A stretch of 64,000 nucleotides of DNA from Cupriavidus phytohabitans (GTDB lineage Bacteria; Pseudomonadota; Gammaproteobacteria; Burkholderiales; Burkholderiaceae), in assembly GCF_000426345.1 (NCBI RefSeq), contig NZ_AUFE01000002.1:210174-274173 (forward strand), given 5' to 3'. Positions 42,793 to 50,374 of the stretch are shown one piece after another (positions within the stretch are counted from its first letter, which is position 1; each line of letters opens with the position of its first letter). The notes beneath the pieces are model-generated. The model worked only from the letters and a program-made list of their open reading frames with translations, was not told the origin of the DNA and made no database searches. A program made the position numbers and the translations under genes.

Positions 42793-43845
42793 GTGAAGGC
42801 TAGACAGTGGATGGCGATGGGATTGGCCGGGGCGGCGCTCTACGGCGGCAACACGGCCGCGGGGACGATGCAGCTGTACGGCGTGGTCGATGCCTCGATC
42901 GAATACGCGCGGGGATCCGACAGCGTGGTGCGGATGCGGGAAGGCCAGCAGGCGGCATCGCGCTGGGGCATCCGCGGCATCGAGGACCTGGGCGGCGGCC
43001 TCAAGGCCAACTTTCTGGTCGAGTCAGGCTTCAATATCGACAACGGCGCCGAGTTCTTCGGCAACAACCGCCTGTTCGGGCGGCAGGCGTACATGGGCTT
43101 GTCCGACGGGTGGGGCGAATTCCGCCTCGGCCGCCAGTACACGCCGTCGTTCTATGCGCTGCTGCGGCTCGACCCGTTCCTGCTCAACGGCGCGGTGTCG
43201 CCATTCAACCTGCTCAGCGCCACGGCATCGCAGGGCACCGGGCATGTCGCCTATGGCGCGCGCTTCGACAACGCCGTGCAGTACTTCTCGCCCAACTGGG
43301 GCGGCTTCGCCTTCGGCGCGGCGGTGGCGCCGGGCGAGGTGCCGGGCTCGCCGCGCTCGGGGCTGAACTTCGGCATGAACGCGACCTACGAAGCCGGCAA
43401 CGTCTACGCGTTCTACACCTACCAGGGCATGTACACCGGCGCCAACGTGCCGGTGGAGCCGACGCTGACGTCGAACCACTTTGTCGGCGGCTCTTACCGC
43501 TTCAAGCCGGTGGAAGTCGGCCTGCTGTTCAGCATGGCAAGCAGCAACCGCCCCGAGACGCGGTCGGCGCGCCACTATGGCGTGACCTTCAGCTGGACAG
43601 TGACGCCGCGCGACATCTTCAAGGCCGCGGCAATCAAGCGGCAGATCCTGGGCGGCGGGGAACGGCCGCTGGCCATGACCATCGGCTGGGATCATGACCT
43701 GAGCAAGCGCACCACGGCGTACATGCGGGCGGTGTGGGTGCATAACAGTCCGGGCGGCAGCGCCAGCATCAACAGCATCGCGATCGATCCGGGCAGCGGC
43801 GACGATGCCAGGTCGGTGAGCGTGGGCTTGCGGCATCGGTTTTGA
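42793..43845 (+). CDS. Trimeric outer-membrane porin 2
   Basis: A 350-residue OmpC-like porin with a probable GTG start at 42793 behind GGGAGACAGGC; an internal ATG at 42811 would cut into the signal peptide. The signal region reads KARQWMAMGLAGAALYGG and the mature part opens with GTMQLYGVVDASIEYA. Porin marks include WGIRGIEDLGGGLKANFLVE, FGRQAYMGLSDGWGEFRLGR and the closing GLRHRF with terminal Phe. It probably serves the same substrate as Bug protein 6. The leader contains 7- and 9-base tandem repeats. Confidence 0.9.
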   Translation: MKARQWMAMGLAGAALYGGNTAAGTMQLYGVVDASIEYARGSDSVVRMREGQQAASRWGIRGIEDLGGGLKANFLVESGFNIDNGAEFFGNNRLFGRQAYMGLSDGWGEFRLGRQYTPSFYALLRLDPFLLNGAVSPFNLLSATASQGTGHVAYGARFDNAVQYFSPNWGGFAFGAAVAPGEVPGSPRSGLNFGMNATYEAGNVYAFYTYQGMYTGANVPVEPTLTSNHFVGGSYRFKPVEVGLLFSMASSNRPETRSARHYGVTFSWTVTPRDIFKAAAIKRQILGGGERPLAMTIGWDHDLSKRTTAYMRAVWVHNSPGGSASINSIAIDPGSGDDARSVSVGLRHRF

Positions 43846-43968
43846 GGGCCGGGGGGCGGGGGCGGGGCGGCATGCGCGGCATGCCGGCCAGGCATGCCAT
43901 GCCGACGCAATGCTCATGGCAGGCCACTTCACCGGTTCACACAATGGAAGGGCCAACCGGAGCCTTCC

Positions 43969-44274
43969 ATGTCCTCATGCACTCTTTCCCTCGAAGCGGA
44001 ATGCCGGCGCCTGCGACTGCCTGCCGGCGCGGAGCTGGCCTGCCGCGCGGGCAGCCTGTGGCTGACCTTCGAAGACGGGGATCGGCCATCGCCTGACGTC
44101 ATGCTTGCGCCGGGCGAACGCTACCGGCTGCATCGTGACGCCGATGTGTTTGTCGCCGCGCTGCATGGCGCCGGCCCCGCGTTGTGCCAGGTTGAAGCGC
44201 CGTCACGCTCCCGCAGCGCGGGATCGTCGTGGGTCAGGCGCTTCAGGTGGCTGTGGCGCGCGCGCGCGTCGTGA
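43969..44274 (+). CDS. DUF2917 protein
   Basis: A 101-residue protein resembling the DUF2917 family of Burkholderiales, with the core LRLPAGAELACRAGSLWLTF and a second segment VMLAPGERYRLHRDADVFVA. These small proteins have a cupin-like strand pattern and no assigned function. ATG 43969 has GGAG seven bases upstream. The C-terminus is Arg/Trp-rich and its last 32 bases overlap the end of the convergent LysR gene. Confidence 0.72.
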   Translation: MSSCTLSLEAECRRLRLPAGAELACRAGSLWLTFEDGDRPSPDVMLAPGERYRLHRDADVFVAALHGAGPALCQVEAPSRSRSAGSSWVRRFRWLWRARAS

Positions 44275-45184
44275 CAGTGTGCGCGGCTTCCTGGCAGATC
44301 CATTCGGCCACGCGCCTGACATCCTCGCGCGGCTGGTCCGAGGCATGGACCAGCCAGTAAGCGTTCGGACTCGGCGGCGCCTGCAGCGCCGTCGGCACGA
44401 TCACGAGCTGGCCGCCATCGATCAGCGGCCGCACCAGTTCCAGTCGCCCGAGTGCGATGCCCTGGCCCGCCAGCGCGGCATGGATGACCTGGTCGTATTG
44501 GTTGAAGCGCAGCATGCCGCGCTGGCTCGCCTGGTGGTAGCCGCCCGGCTCCAGCCAGCTGCGCCACTGCAGCCATGTGCGGGGATCGTCGAATTCCAGA
44601 AGCGGCAGGCTCAGCAGCGGCTCGTCGTGCCCGCCGGCTTCGGCTATCTCGCGCACCAGCGAGGGATGGGCCACCGGGGCGATGTGCTCGCCGAACAGGC
44701 GTATGGCACCGGGCGGCGCCGCGGCGTCGCGGCAATAGCGCACGGCGAGGTCGATGCCCTCGGCACGCAGGTCGCCGATGCGGTTGCTGGCTGACAGGCG
44801 CACGTCCAGGTGCGGATGCGTCTTCTGCAGGCTGCCCAGCCGCGGCAGCAGCCACAAGCCCGTCACGCCGATGCTGGCGGTGACCGTGACCGGCCGCTGG
44901 CCCTCGATGCGGCGTACCTCGGCCACCACGTCCTGCAGCTGCTGCAGCGCGCTGTCGGCGCTGCGGAACAACCGTTCGCCCTCGGCGGTGAAGGCGACGC
45001 CGCGATGCTTGCGCACGAACAGCGGCACCTTCAGCTGCTCTTCCAGCGCGTGGATCTGCCGGCTGACCGCCGACTGCGTCAGGCACAGGTCGTCCGCGGC
45101 CTGGGTGATGCTCATGCGCCGGCCGACGGCGACGAAGCCCTTGAGCAGGTCGAGCGGGAACAGTCGGACGAGCGGGACAGACAT
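44243..45184 (-). CDS. LysR-family regulator (GcvA-like)
   Basis: A 313-residue LysR protein, start ATG 45184 (MSVPLVRLFPLDLLKGF); a further in-frame ATG upstream adds seven residues. The helix-turn-helix covers VAVGRRMSITQAADDLCLTQ and SAVSRQIHALEEQLKVPLFV, followed by the effector domain (VTVTASIGVTGLWLLPRLG). The LxxLxxF start and the FVRKHRGVAFTAEG segment resemble the GcvA branch. Its 3' end overlaps the DUF2917 gene. An MFS remnant lies upstream, so its former target may be that lost transporter gene. Confidence 0.88.
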   Translation of the reverse strand: MSVPLVRLFPLDLLKGFVAVGRRMSITQAADDLCLTQSAVSRQIHALEEQLKVPLFVRKHRGVAFTAEGERLFRSADSALQQLQDVVAEVRRIEGQRPVTVTASIGVTGLWLLPRLGSLQKTHPHLDVRLSASNRIGDLRAEGIDLAVRYCRDAAAPPGAIRLFGEHIAPVAHPSLVREIAEAGGHDEPLLSLPLLEFDDPRTWLQWRSWLEPGGYHQASQRGMLRFNQYDQVIHAALAGQGIALGRLELVRPLIDGGQLVIVPTALQAPPSPNAYWLVHASDQPREDVRRVAEWICQEAAHTVTTRARATAT

Positions 45185-45319
45185 GCGGGGCCTCCAGGCA
45201 AACACGGCATAAAGACGCGCGAAACCCCATTACAGCACGATCCGCGACGCCTCTGCCATGCGTGGTGCGCATGGCAAAACGACAGAATGATCGCTTGAGG
45301 CAGGACGCCGGGGCGGCTG

Positions 45320-45730
45320 CAATAGATGGGCGGCCACGCTGCTGATCCTCGCCGTTGCGCTGGCCGTGGCGCTGCCGACGGCGCTGCCTTTCCAGGCTCG
45401 CGCCGCCGTCGTCGCCTCGGCACGCAGTGGCGAAGGCAAGCCGGCCGGCGAGCTGCCGCTGCTGGCCGCGGTACGAGGCCCTCAGCCATCCCGGCTTCTG
45501 GCTGCTGAACCTTGGCTTCCTGGCTTGCGGCTTCCAGCTGGCCTTCATCGCCAGCCACTTGCCCGCTTATCTGATCGATCGCGGCATGCGTCCGGCCGAC
45601 GGGGTGGCCGCGCTCGCCATCTTCGCGCTTGCCAATGTGGCAGGCATCTATGTGTTCGGACTTCTGGGCGGGCGCCACAGCAAGAAATACCTGCTTGCCG
45701 GCAGGGTAGCCCGCAGCCTTGCGGTGCGGC
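45320..45730 (+). pseudogene. MFS transporter remnant, truncated at both ends and frameshifted
   Basis: About 130 codons from the middle of a major-facilitator carrier. The first part, WAATLLILAVALAVALPTAL to GELPLLAAV, reads in one frame. After 45475 the sensible reading continues in another frame as EALSHPGFWLLNLGFLACGF, HLPAYLIDRGM and GIYVFGLLGGRHSKKYLLAG. Restoring one base (CG to CGC before GAG) would join them. No start region or first helices are found upstream and the frame loses character after about 45730, running into the GntR gene's 3' end. It is the remains of a deletion. Confidence 0.75.
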
Positions 45731-45743
45731 CAGGCGGGCATCA

Positions 45744-46478
45744 CTACGTGAGCGGCACCTCGACGCCGACAGGCGCGACGTACTCCGTGATCCGCCGCCG
45801 CGACAGTTCCATGTGCGCGCGCACGATATCTCCGGCGGCCTGCGCATCGTGACGCTCGATGGCCTCGATGATCTGCTCGTGCTGGCCGGCCGCCTTGCCG
45901 AGATCCGCCTCCATGTCGTGCGTGGTCGGATGGCGGTAGAAGATCTTGCCGAGCCGGGCATGGTCGATCAGGATCCGGCGCAGGCTGGGCATCAGGTAGG
46001 GGTTGTGCGCCATCCTGCCGATCTGCAGATGGAACTGGTCGTTGTACAGCACGCGGTTCTCGACATCGTTCTTTTCGATGGCTTCGCGGAACCGCAGCTG
46101 GATCTGCTTCAGTTCATCGATCTCGGCACGCGTTGCATTCGTCGCGGCCAGCTGCGTGGTCGCGATATAGATCAGCGGCGCGGCCTGGAAGAAATTCCGC
46201 AGCGACTGATGGTTCATCGACGACACGCGCGCCGCCCGGTTGGCCTCCAGCTCGATATATCCCTCGGCGGCCATCTGCCGCATCAGTTCACGGACTGGTG
46301 GCCGGGACAAGCCGAACTCCTCGCTTAACGCCAGTTCGTCCACCACGGCGCCCGGCGCCATCTCCATGCTGACGATACGCCTGCGCAGGGCTTCGTTCAG
46401 CAGCGCCTTCCGGTCAACGGAGGGATCGGCCTGCAGGGACTCGTTCTCCGCGGCTGCCTTTGTCTTCGCCATCTTCAT
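45744..46478 (-). CDS. GntR-family (FCD/FadR-type) regulator
   Basis: A 244-residue regulator. The winged helix-turn-helix is in LNEALRRRIVSMEMAPGAVV and LALSEEFGLSRPPVRELMRQ. The all-helical FCD ligand domain follows, with the metal-binding residues expected in FHLQIGRMAHNPYL and TTHDMEADLGKAAGQHEQII. FCD members sense organic acids. It is divergent from the FAD-oxidase operon, and two 19-bp palindromes with identical TGTCTA/TAGACA ends flank the promoters. Autoregulation and control of the operon are therefore inferred. Confidence 0.9.
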   Translation of the reverse strand: MKMAKTKAAAENESLQADPSVDRKALLNEALRRRIVSMEMAPGAVVDELALSEEFGLSRPPVRELMRQMAAEGYIELEANRAARVSSMNHQSLRNFFQAAPLIYIATTQLAATNATRAEIDELKQIQLRFREAIEKNDVENRVLYNDQFHLQIGRMAHNPYLMPSLRRILIDHARLGKIFYRHPTTHDMEADLGKAAGQHEQIIEAIERHDAQAAGDIVRAHMELSRRRITEYVAPVGVEVPLT

Positions 46479-46484
46479 CGCCTT

Positions 46485-46503
46485 TGTCTATCAATCGTAG
46501 ACA
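46485..46503. promoter_or_regulatory. GntR operator O1, at the regulator promoter
   Basis: TGTCTATCAATCGTAGACA has 6-base arms TGTCTA/TAGACA and a seven-base centre. It lies 7 bases upstream of the regulator ATG, and a TATAAA -10-like box (complement of 46505-46510) abuts it, a position suited to autorepression. Confidence 0.75.
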
Positions 46504-46639
46504 TTTTATAGCAGGCGGGCGGGCGCGCGGTGCTGCCAGCCCGATTGCCGGAGCAAAAAGTGGATTGTAAGGCGCTTCAGTCGTCATTTCGCTGCCGTGT
46601 TTACCCTGATGGCGGCATGTCTAGCGTATGAATATTCTA

Positions 46640-46658
46640 TGTCTACAATTTGTAGACA
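46640..46658. promoter_or_regulatory. GntR operator O2, at the oxidase operon promoter
   Basis: TGTCTACAATTTGTAGACA is a perfect palindrome with 9-base arms around a central T and the same outer bases and length as O1. A possible -10 box, TATTCT (46633-46638), lies just upstream, so a bound regulator would cover the transcription start. Confidence 0.8.
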
Positions 46659-46746
46659 GACGAACGCAATGACCACGACGACTGCGACACGCGCTCCGGC
46701 GCCGGGTTGCGAGCGGTGGAGACAAGGGCGACAGCGAGTTTTCGAG

Positions 46747-48066
46747 ATGACCAAAGTAACTTCCATTCCCGCCGACGATTCGACTTGCGGCTGGTTTCAC
46801 CTGAGCCAGCCGCGCAAGCCGAAGCCATCGCATTCGGGAGAGACCAGGGCGCGCTGGGTGGTGATCGGCGCGGGATTCACCGGCCTCGCCGCGGCCCGGC
46901 AACTGGCGCTCAACTTTCCGGGCGACAGGGTGGTGCTGGTGGAGGCCCAGGAGGTGGGATTGGGCGCGTCCGGGCGAAATGCGGGCTTTGCGATCGACCT
47001 GCCCCATGACATCGGTGCGGAGGACTACATCGGCGAGATTGAAACGGCGAAGACCAGCCTGAAACTGAACCTGACCGGGCAGCAGATCCTCCGGTCGCTG
47101 GTGGAGGCACACCAGATCGATTGCCAGTTCCGGGCCTCCGGCAAATACCAGGCAGCGATCGAAGATCGCGGCGTCGCCGTACTCGACGCCTATCGCCGCG
47201 GCCTGGACAAGCTTGGCCAGCCGTACGAGATGATCGAAGGCGAGGCCTTGCCCGATCACATCGGCACGTCCTACTACCGGAAGGCGCTGTTCACCCCCGG
47301 CACCGCGCTGATCCAGCCGGCGGCGCTGGTGAAGGGCCTGGCCAGCAGCCTTCCCGCAAACGTGGAGCTCTACGAGCACACGGCCATCACCGACGTGGAA
47401 TACGGTGAAAAGACCGTGCTGACGCACCGGCATGGCCGCATCGTCGCGGACCAGCTGGTCCTGACCAACAACGCCTTCGGCATGCGCTTCGGCTTCCTGC
47501 AAGGGACCATGCTGCCGATCTTCACCTATGCAAGCCTGACCCGGCCGCTGACACCGGCCGAGCAGGCGCGCCTCGGCGGCAAGCCGTTCTGGGGCCTGAT
47601 CCCCGCGGACCCGTTCGGCACGACGCTGCGCCGCACCCACGACAACCGCATCCTGGTCAGGAACAGCTTCAGCTTCAATCGCGACGGACGGAGCCAGCAG
47701 AAATACCTGGACCGCTTTGTCAGGACCCACCGGGAGTCCTTCGAGCGCCGGTTCCCGATGCTGCCCGGCGTCGAATTCGAATACACGTGGGGCGGCTCGC
47801 TGGCGCTCTCGCGCAACCACATGGGCCATTTCGGCCAGCTCGCTCCCAATGTCTACGGCGCGCTTTGCTGCAATGGCCTGGGGGTGACGCGCGGCACCGT
47901 CACCGGGACCTTGCTGGCGGATTACCTGGCGGGCGAGCGCAATGACCTGATCGACTTCCTGCTGTCATCGCCGGGACCGAACAGGAATCCGCCCGAGCCG
48001 TTCCTGTCGCTGGGCGTCAACACCAATCTATGGCTGGGACAGCGTCGCGCGGGCAGGGAGATCTGA
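46747..48066 (+). CDS. FAD-dependent amine/D-amino-acid oxidoreductase (DAO family)
   Basis: A 439-residue flavoenzyme from ATG 46747; an upstream ATG at 46669 would add 26 Arg/Thr-rich residues and sits right behind operator O2. The dinucleotide fold is ARWVVIGAGFTGLAAARQLA, then VVLVEAQEVGLGASGRNAGF, and a C-terminal CCNGLGVTRGTVTGTLLADY closes the FAD site. The pattern matches the DadA/PuuB-type DAO family that oxidises secondary or primary amines to imines. It is the first gene of the GntR-controlled set with a DapA-family lyase and an aldehyde dehydrogenase, suggesting oxidation of an amino or imino acid. The substrate is not identified. Confidence 0.87.
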   Translation: MTKVTSIPADDSTCGWFHLSQPRKPKPSHSGETRARWVVIGAGFTGLAAARQLALNFPGDRVVLVEAQEVGLGASGRNAGFAIDLPHDIGAEDYIGEIETAKTSLKLNLTGQQILRSLVEAHQIDCQFRASGKYQAAIEDRGVAVLDAYRRGLDKLGQPYEMIEGEALPDHIGTSYYRKALFTPGTALIQPAALVKGLASSLPANVELYEHTAITDVEYGEKTVLTHRHGRIVADQLVLTNNAFGMRFGFLQGTMLPIFTYASLTRPLTPAEQARLGGKPFWGLIPADPFGTTLRRTHDNRILVRNSFSFNRDGRSQQKYLDRFVRTHRESFERRFPMLPGVEFEYTWGGSLALSRNHMGHFGQLAPNVYGALCCNGLGVTRGTVTGTLLADYLAGERNDLIDFLLSSPGPNRNPPEPFLSLGVNTNLWLGQRRAGREI

Positions 48067-48161
48067 TCGTTCATCCATGGGTCCCCGGACCCTTCGGTTT
48101 CATTCAAAGACTCAGGTTCCGCATTCCATCAGGGCGGCCTGGGCATTGCAGGAGACAAAGC

Positions 48162-49427
48162 GTGGCAAACAATGTTTCGATCGAAGACGTGCCGTTGAAT
48201 AAATTCCACCAGCTGCTCTGCGTGCGCTCCGGCGGCGGCTGGGTGCTGGACGGCTTCTGGCAAGGCATGGTGGCGGCCTCCGCCTTGCTCGGCATCTTTT
48301 TCGGCGGCTTTCTTGGCGGCCTGCTGACCGGGCACCTGGGCCGCCAGAAACTGTATTTCTTCGGGCCGACGATTTTCGTGCTGTGCTCGGTGGCGCAGTT
48401 CTGGGCCGATTCGGGCGTGGCGCTGTTTTTCTTCCGCTTCCTGATCGGCGTGGGTGTCGGCTTTGAATATCCGGTCGCAGGATCCCTGCTGGTGGAGTTC
48501 TTGCCGAAGAAGTACCGCGGCCCACGGCTGGCGATGCTGACCATCCTGTGGTTCGCCGGTGCCGCGCTCGCCTATATCGTCGGAAACGCGATCCTGGATA
48601 GCGGGTGGCCGGATGCATGGCGCCTGGTGCTGGCCAGCCCGGCAGCGATCGGCGTGGTCCTGGTGCTGTTGCGCATCGGCACGCCTGAATCGCCGCGCTG
48701 GCTGCTGAGCAAGGGGCGCACGGCGGAAGCCGAGCGCGTCATCAGGAAGGTCTATGGCCCGTCGTTCTCGCTGCGGAACCTGCCGGAACAGCCGCCCGAG
48801 AAAAAGGTATCGATCCTGAGCCTGCTGCACTCGGGCTACGGCAAGCGCATGCTGTTCGTGTCGGTGTTCTGGAGCTGCTCGGTCATTCCGGTCTTTGCGG
48901 TGTATGCGTTCGCGCCGACGGTATTGCAGGCACTCAACCTGAAAGGCGCGTGGGCGTCGTATGGCTCGGTGGCCATCACGCTGCTGTTCGTGGTTGGCTG
49001 CTTCATCGCCACGCGGCTGATCAATGTCATCGGCCGGCGCAGCATGCTGATCCATAGCTTCCTGTGGTCCGGTCTTGCACTGCTGGGATTGGGCGCGTTC
49101 TCCAATGGCGCGGAGATGCTGGTGCTGGCGTTTTTCGGCGCCTACGCGGTCTTTATCGGCGGTGCCCAGGTGCTGCAGCTGGTCTATCCGAATGAACTGT
49201 TCCCCACCGAGATCCGCTCCGCCGCGGTGGGCCTGGGCGCCTCGCTGTCACGCATCGGCGCAGCCATCGGCACGTGGCTGGTGCCCATCTCGCTGCAGAG
49301 CATCGGCATCGGCAACACCATGTTCGCCGCCGCCGCGGTCACGCTGCTCGGCCTGCTGGTATCGCTGGCACTGGCTCCGGAAACGCGCTCGCTCAGCCTG
49401 CAGGAAGCGGCATCGCTGACTCGCTAG
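48162..49427 (+). CDS. MFS carrier lacking the first transmembrane helix
   Basis: A 421-residue sugar-porter-like MFS protein with GTG start at 48162 behind AGGAG. The N-terminal cytoplasmic part reads PLNKFHQLLCVRSGGGWVLDG and then jumps directly to FWQGMVAASALLGIFFGGF. In relatives as I know them, a helix beginning DGYVLSIIG and a short loop lie between these points, so some 20-30 residues including helix 1 are missing in frame. The loop 2-3 motif (GGxxxDRxGRR) is also degraded to GGLLTGHLGRQK. The other eleven helices are intact, including GVGVGFEYPVAGSLLVEFLP and RIGTPESPRWLLSKGR. Transport may be lost or altered. Confidence 0.82.
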   Translation: MANNVSIEDVPLNKFHQLLCVRSGGGWVLDGFWQGMVAASALLGIFFGGFLGGLLTGHLGRQKLYFFGPTIFVLCSVAQFWADSGVALFFFRFLIGVGVGFEYPVAGSLLVEFLPKKYRGPRLAMLTILWFAGAALAYIVGNAILDSGWPDAWRLVLASPAAIGVVLVLLRIGTPESPRWLLSKGRTAEAERVIRKVYGPSFSLRNLPEQPPEKKVSILSLLHSGYGKRMLFVSVFWSCSVIPVFAVYAFAPTVLQALNLKGAWASYGSVAITLLFVVGCFIATRLINVIGRRSMLIHSFLWSGLALLGLGAFSNGAEMLVLAFFGAYAVFIGGAQVLQLVYPNELFPTEIRSAAVGLGASLSRIGAAIGTWLVPISLQSIGIGNTMFAAAAVTLLGLLVSLALAPETRSLSLQEAASLTR

Positions 49428-49465
49428 GCCGCTCCTTCTCACCAACATCACTCCACGGAGAAACC

Positions 49466-50374
49466 ATGAAATTCGAAGGCATCTATACGCCTGCCATCAC
49501 GCCGTTGACGGCGGAAGGCAAGATCGACAACGCCGCCTTTGCGGAAGTCCTCGAATCCCTGATCGAAGCCAGGGTCCACGGCATCGTCATCGGGGGCTCG
49601 ACCGGCGAATACTATGCGCATACGGCGCAGGAACGCCTCGACCTTGCCGCGCTGGCCAGGGAGGTCATCGGCACGCGCGTGCCGCTGGTGGTCGGCACCG
49701 GCGCTGTGCGCACCGAAGATTCGGTCGAGTATGCGAAGGCGGCCAAGGCCATCCGCGCCGATGCCATCCTGGTCGGCTCGCCGCCGTACGCGCTGCCGAC
49801 CGAGCAGGAAAACGCCGCGCACGCGCTTGCCATCGACCGCGCCGCTGGCCTGCCCATCATGCTCTATAACTATCCCGGCCGGATGGGCGTGTCGATGGGC
49901 CGCGAGTTCTTCCGCACCGTCACGGCGGCGTCCGCCAATTTCGTGGCCATCAAGGAAAGCTCGGGCCAGGCGGCACAGCTGCACATGCTGGCCACGGAGT
50001 TCAAAAACATCGATATCTCGTGCGGCTGGGACGACCAGGCGCTGGAGTTCTTTGCCTGGGGCGCGCGCAGCTGGGTCTGCGCCGGCTCGAACTTTATCCC
50101 GCGCGAGCATGTTGCGCTCTATGAAGCGTGCGTCATCGAGAAGGATTTCGACAAGGGCCGCCGCATCATGGCCGCGATGCTGCCGCTGATGGATTTCCTG
50201 GAAGGCGGGAAGTTCGTCCAGTCGATCAAGTTCGGCTGCCAGCTCGCCGGCCTGCGTCCGGGTGGCGTCCGCGCCCCGCTGCAAGGGCTCGACGAAGGGG
50301 AACAACAGGCATTGCAGGCGATTGTCGCCAGGCTCAGGCAGGATGTCGCCGCGGTCGTCGGGGGGGAGGTCTGA
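49466..50374 (+). CDS. Dihydrodipicolinate synthase/N-acetylneuraminate lyase family enzyme
   Basis: A 302-residue class I aldolase-type TIM barrel with an ACGGAG site before ATG 49466. Marks are GIVIGGSTGEYYAHTAQER, the catalytic Tyr in IMLYNYPGRMG and the Schiff-base Lys in FVAIKESSGQ. Family members cleave or condense 2-keto acids; some dehydrate or deaminate, such as the pyrroline-4-hydroxy-2-carboxylate deaminase of hydroxyproline breakdown. Being sandwiched between an FAD amine oxidase and an aldehyde dehydrogenase makes such a deaminase or dehydratase role attractive here; this is inference. It overlaps the aldehyde dehydrogenase gene by one base (TGATG). Confidence 0.87.
   Translation: MKFEGIYTPAITPLTAEGKIDNAAFAEVLESLIEARVHGIVIGGSTGEYYAHTAQERLDLAALAREVIGTRVPLVVGTGAVRTEDSVEYAKAAKAIRADAILVGSPPYALPTEQENAAHALAIDRAAGLPIMLYNYPGRMGVSMGREFFRTVTAASANFVAIKESSGQAAQLHMLATEFKNIDISCGWDDQALEFFAWGARSWVCAGSNFIPREHVALYEACVIEKDFDKGRRIMAAMLPLMDFLEGGKFVQSIKFGCQLAGLRPGGVRAPLQGLDEGEQQALQAIVARLRQDVAAVVGGEV

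Noticed and set aside
48079..48092. GGGTCC/GGACCC palindrome after the FAD oxidase gene as a terminator
   Set aside because: Only six pairs around a two-base centre and no T run; the downstream MFS gene appears to belong to the same unit.
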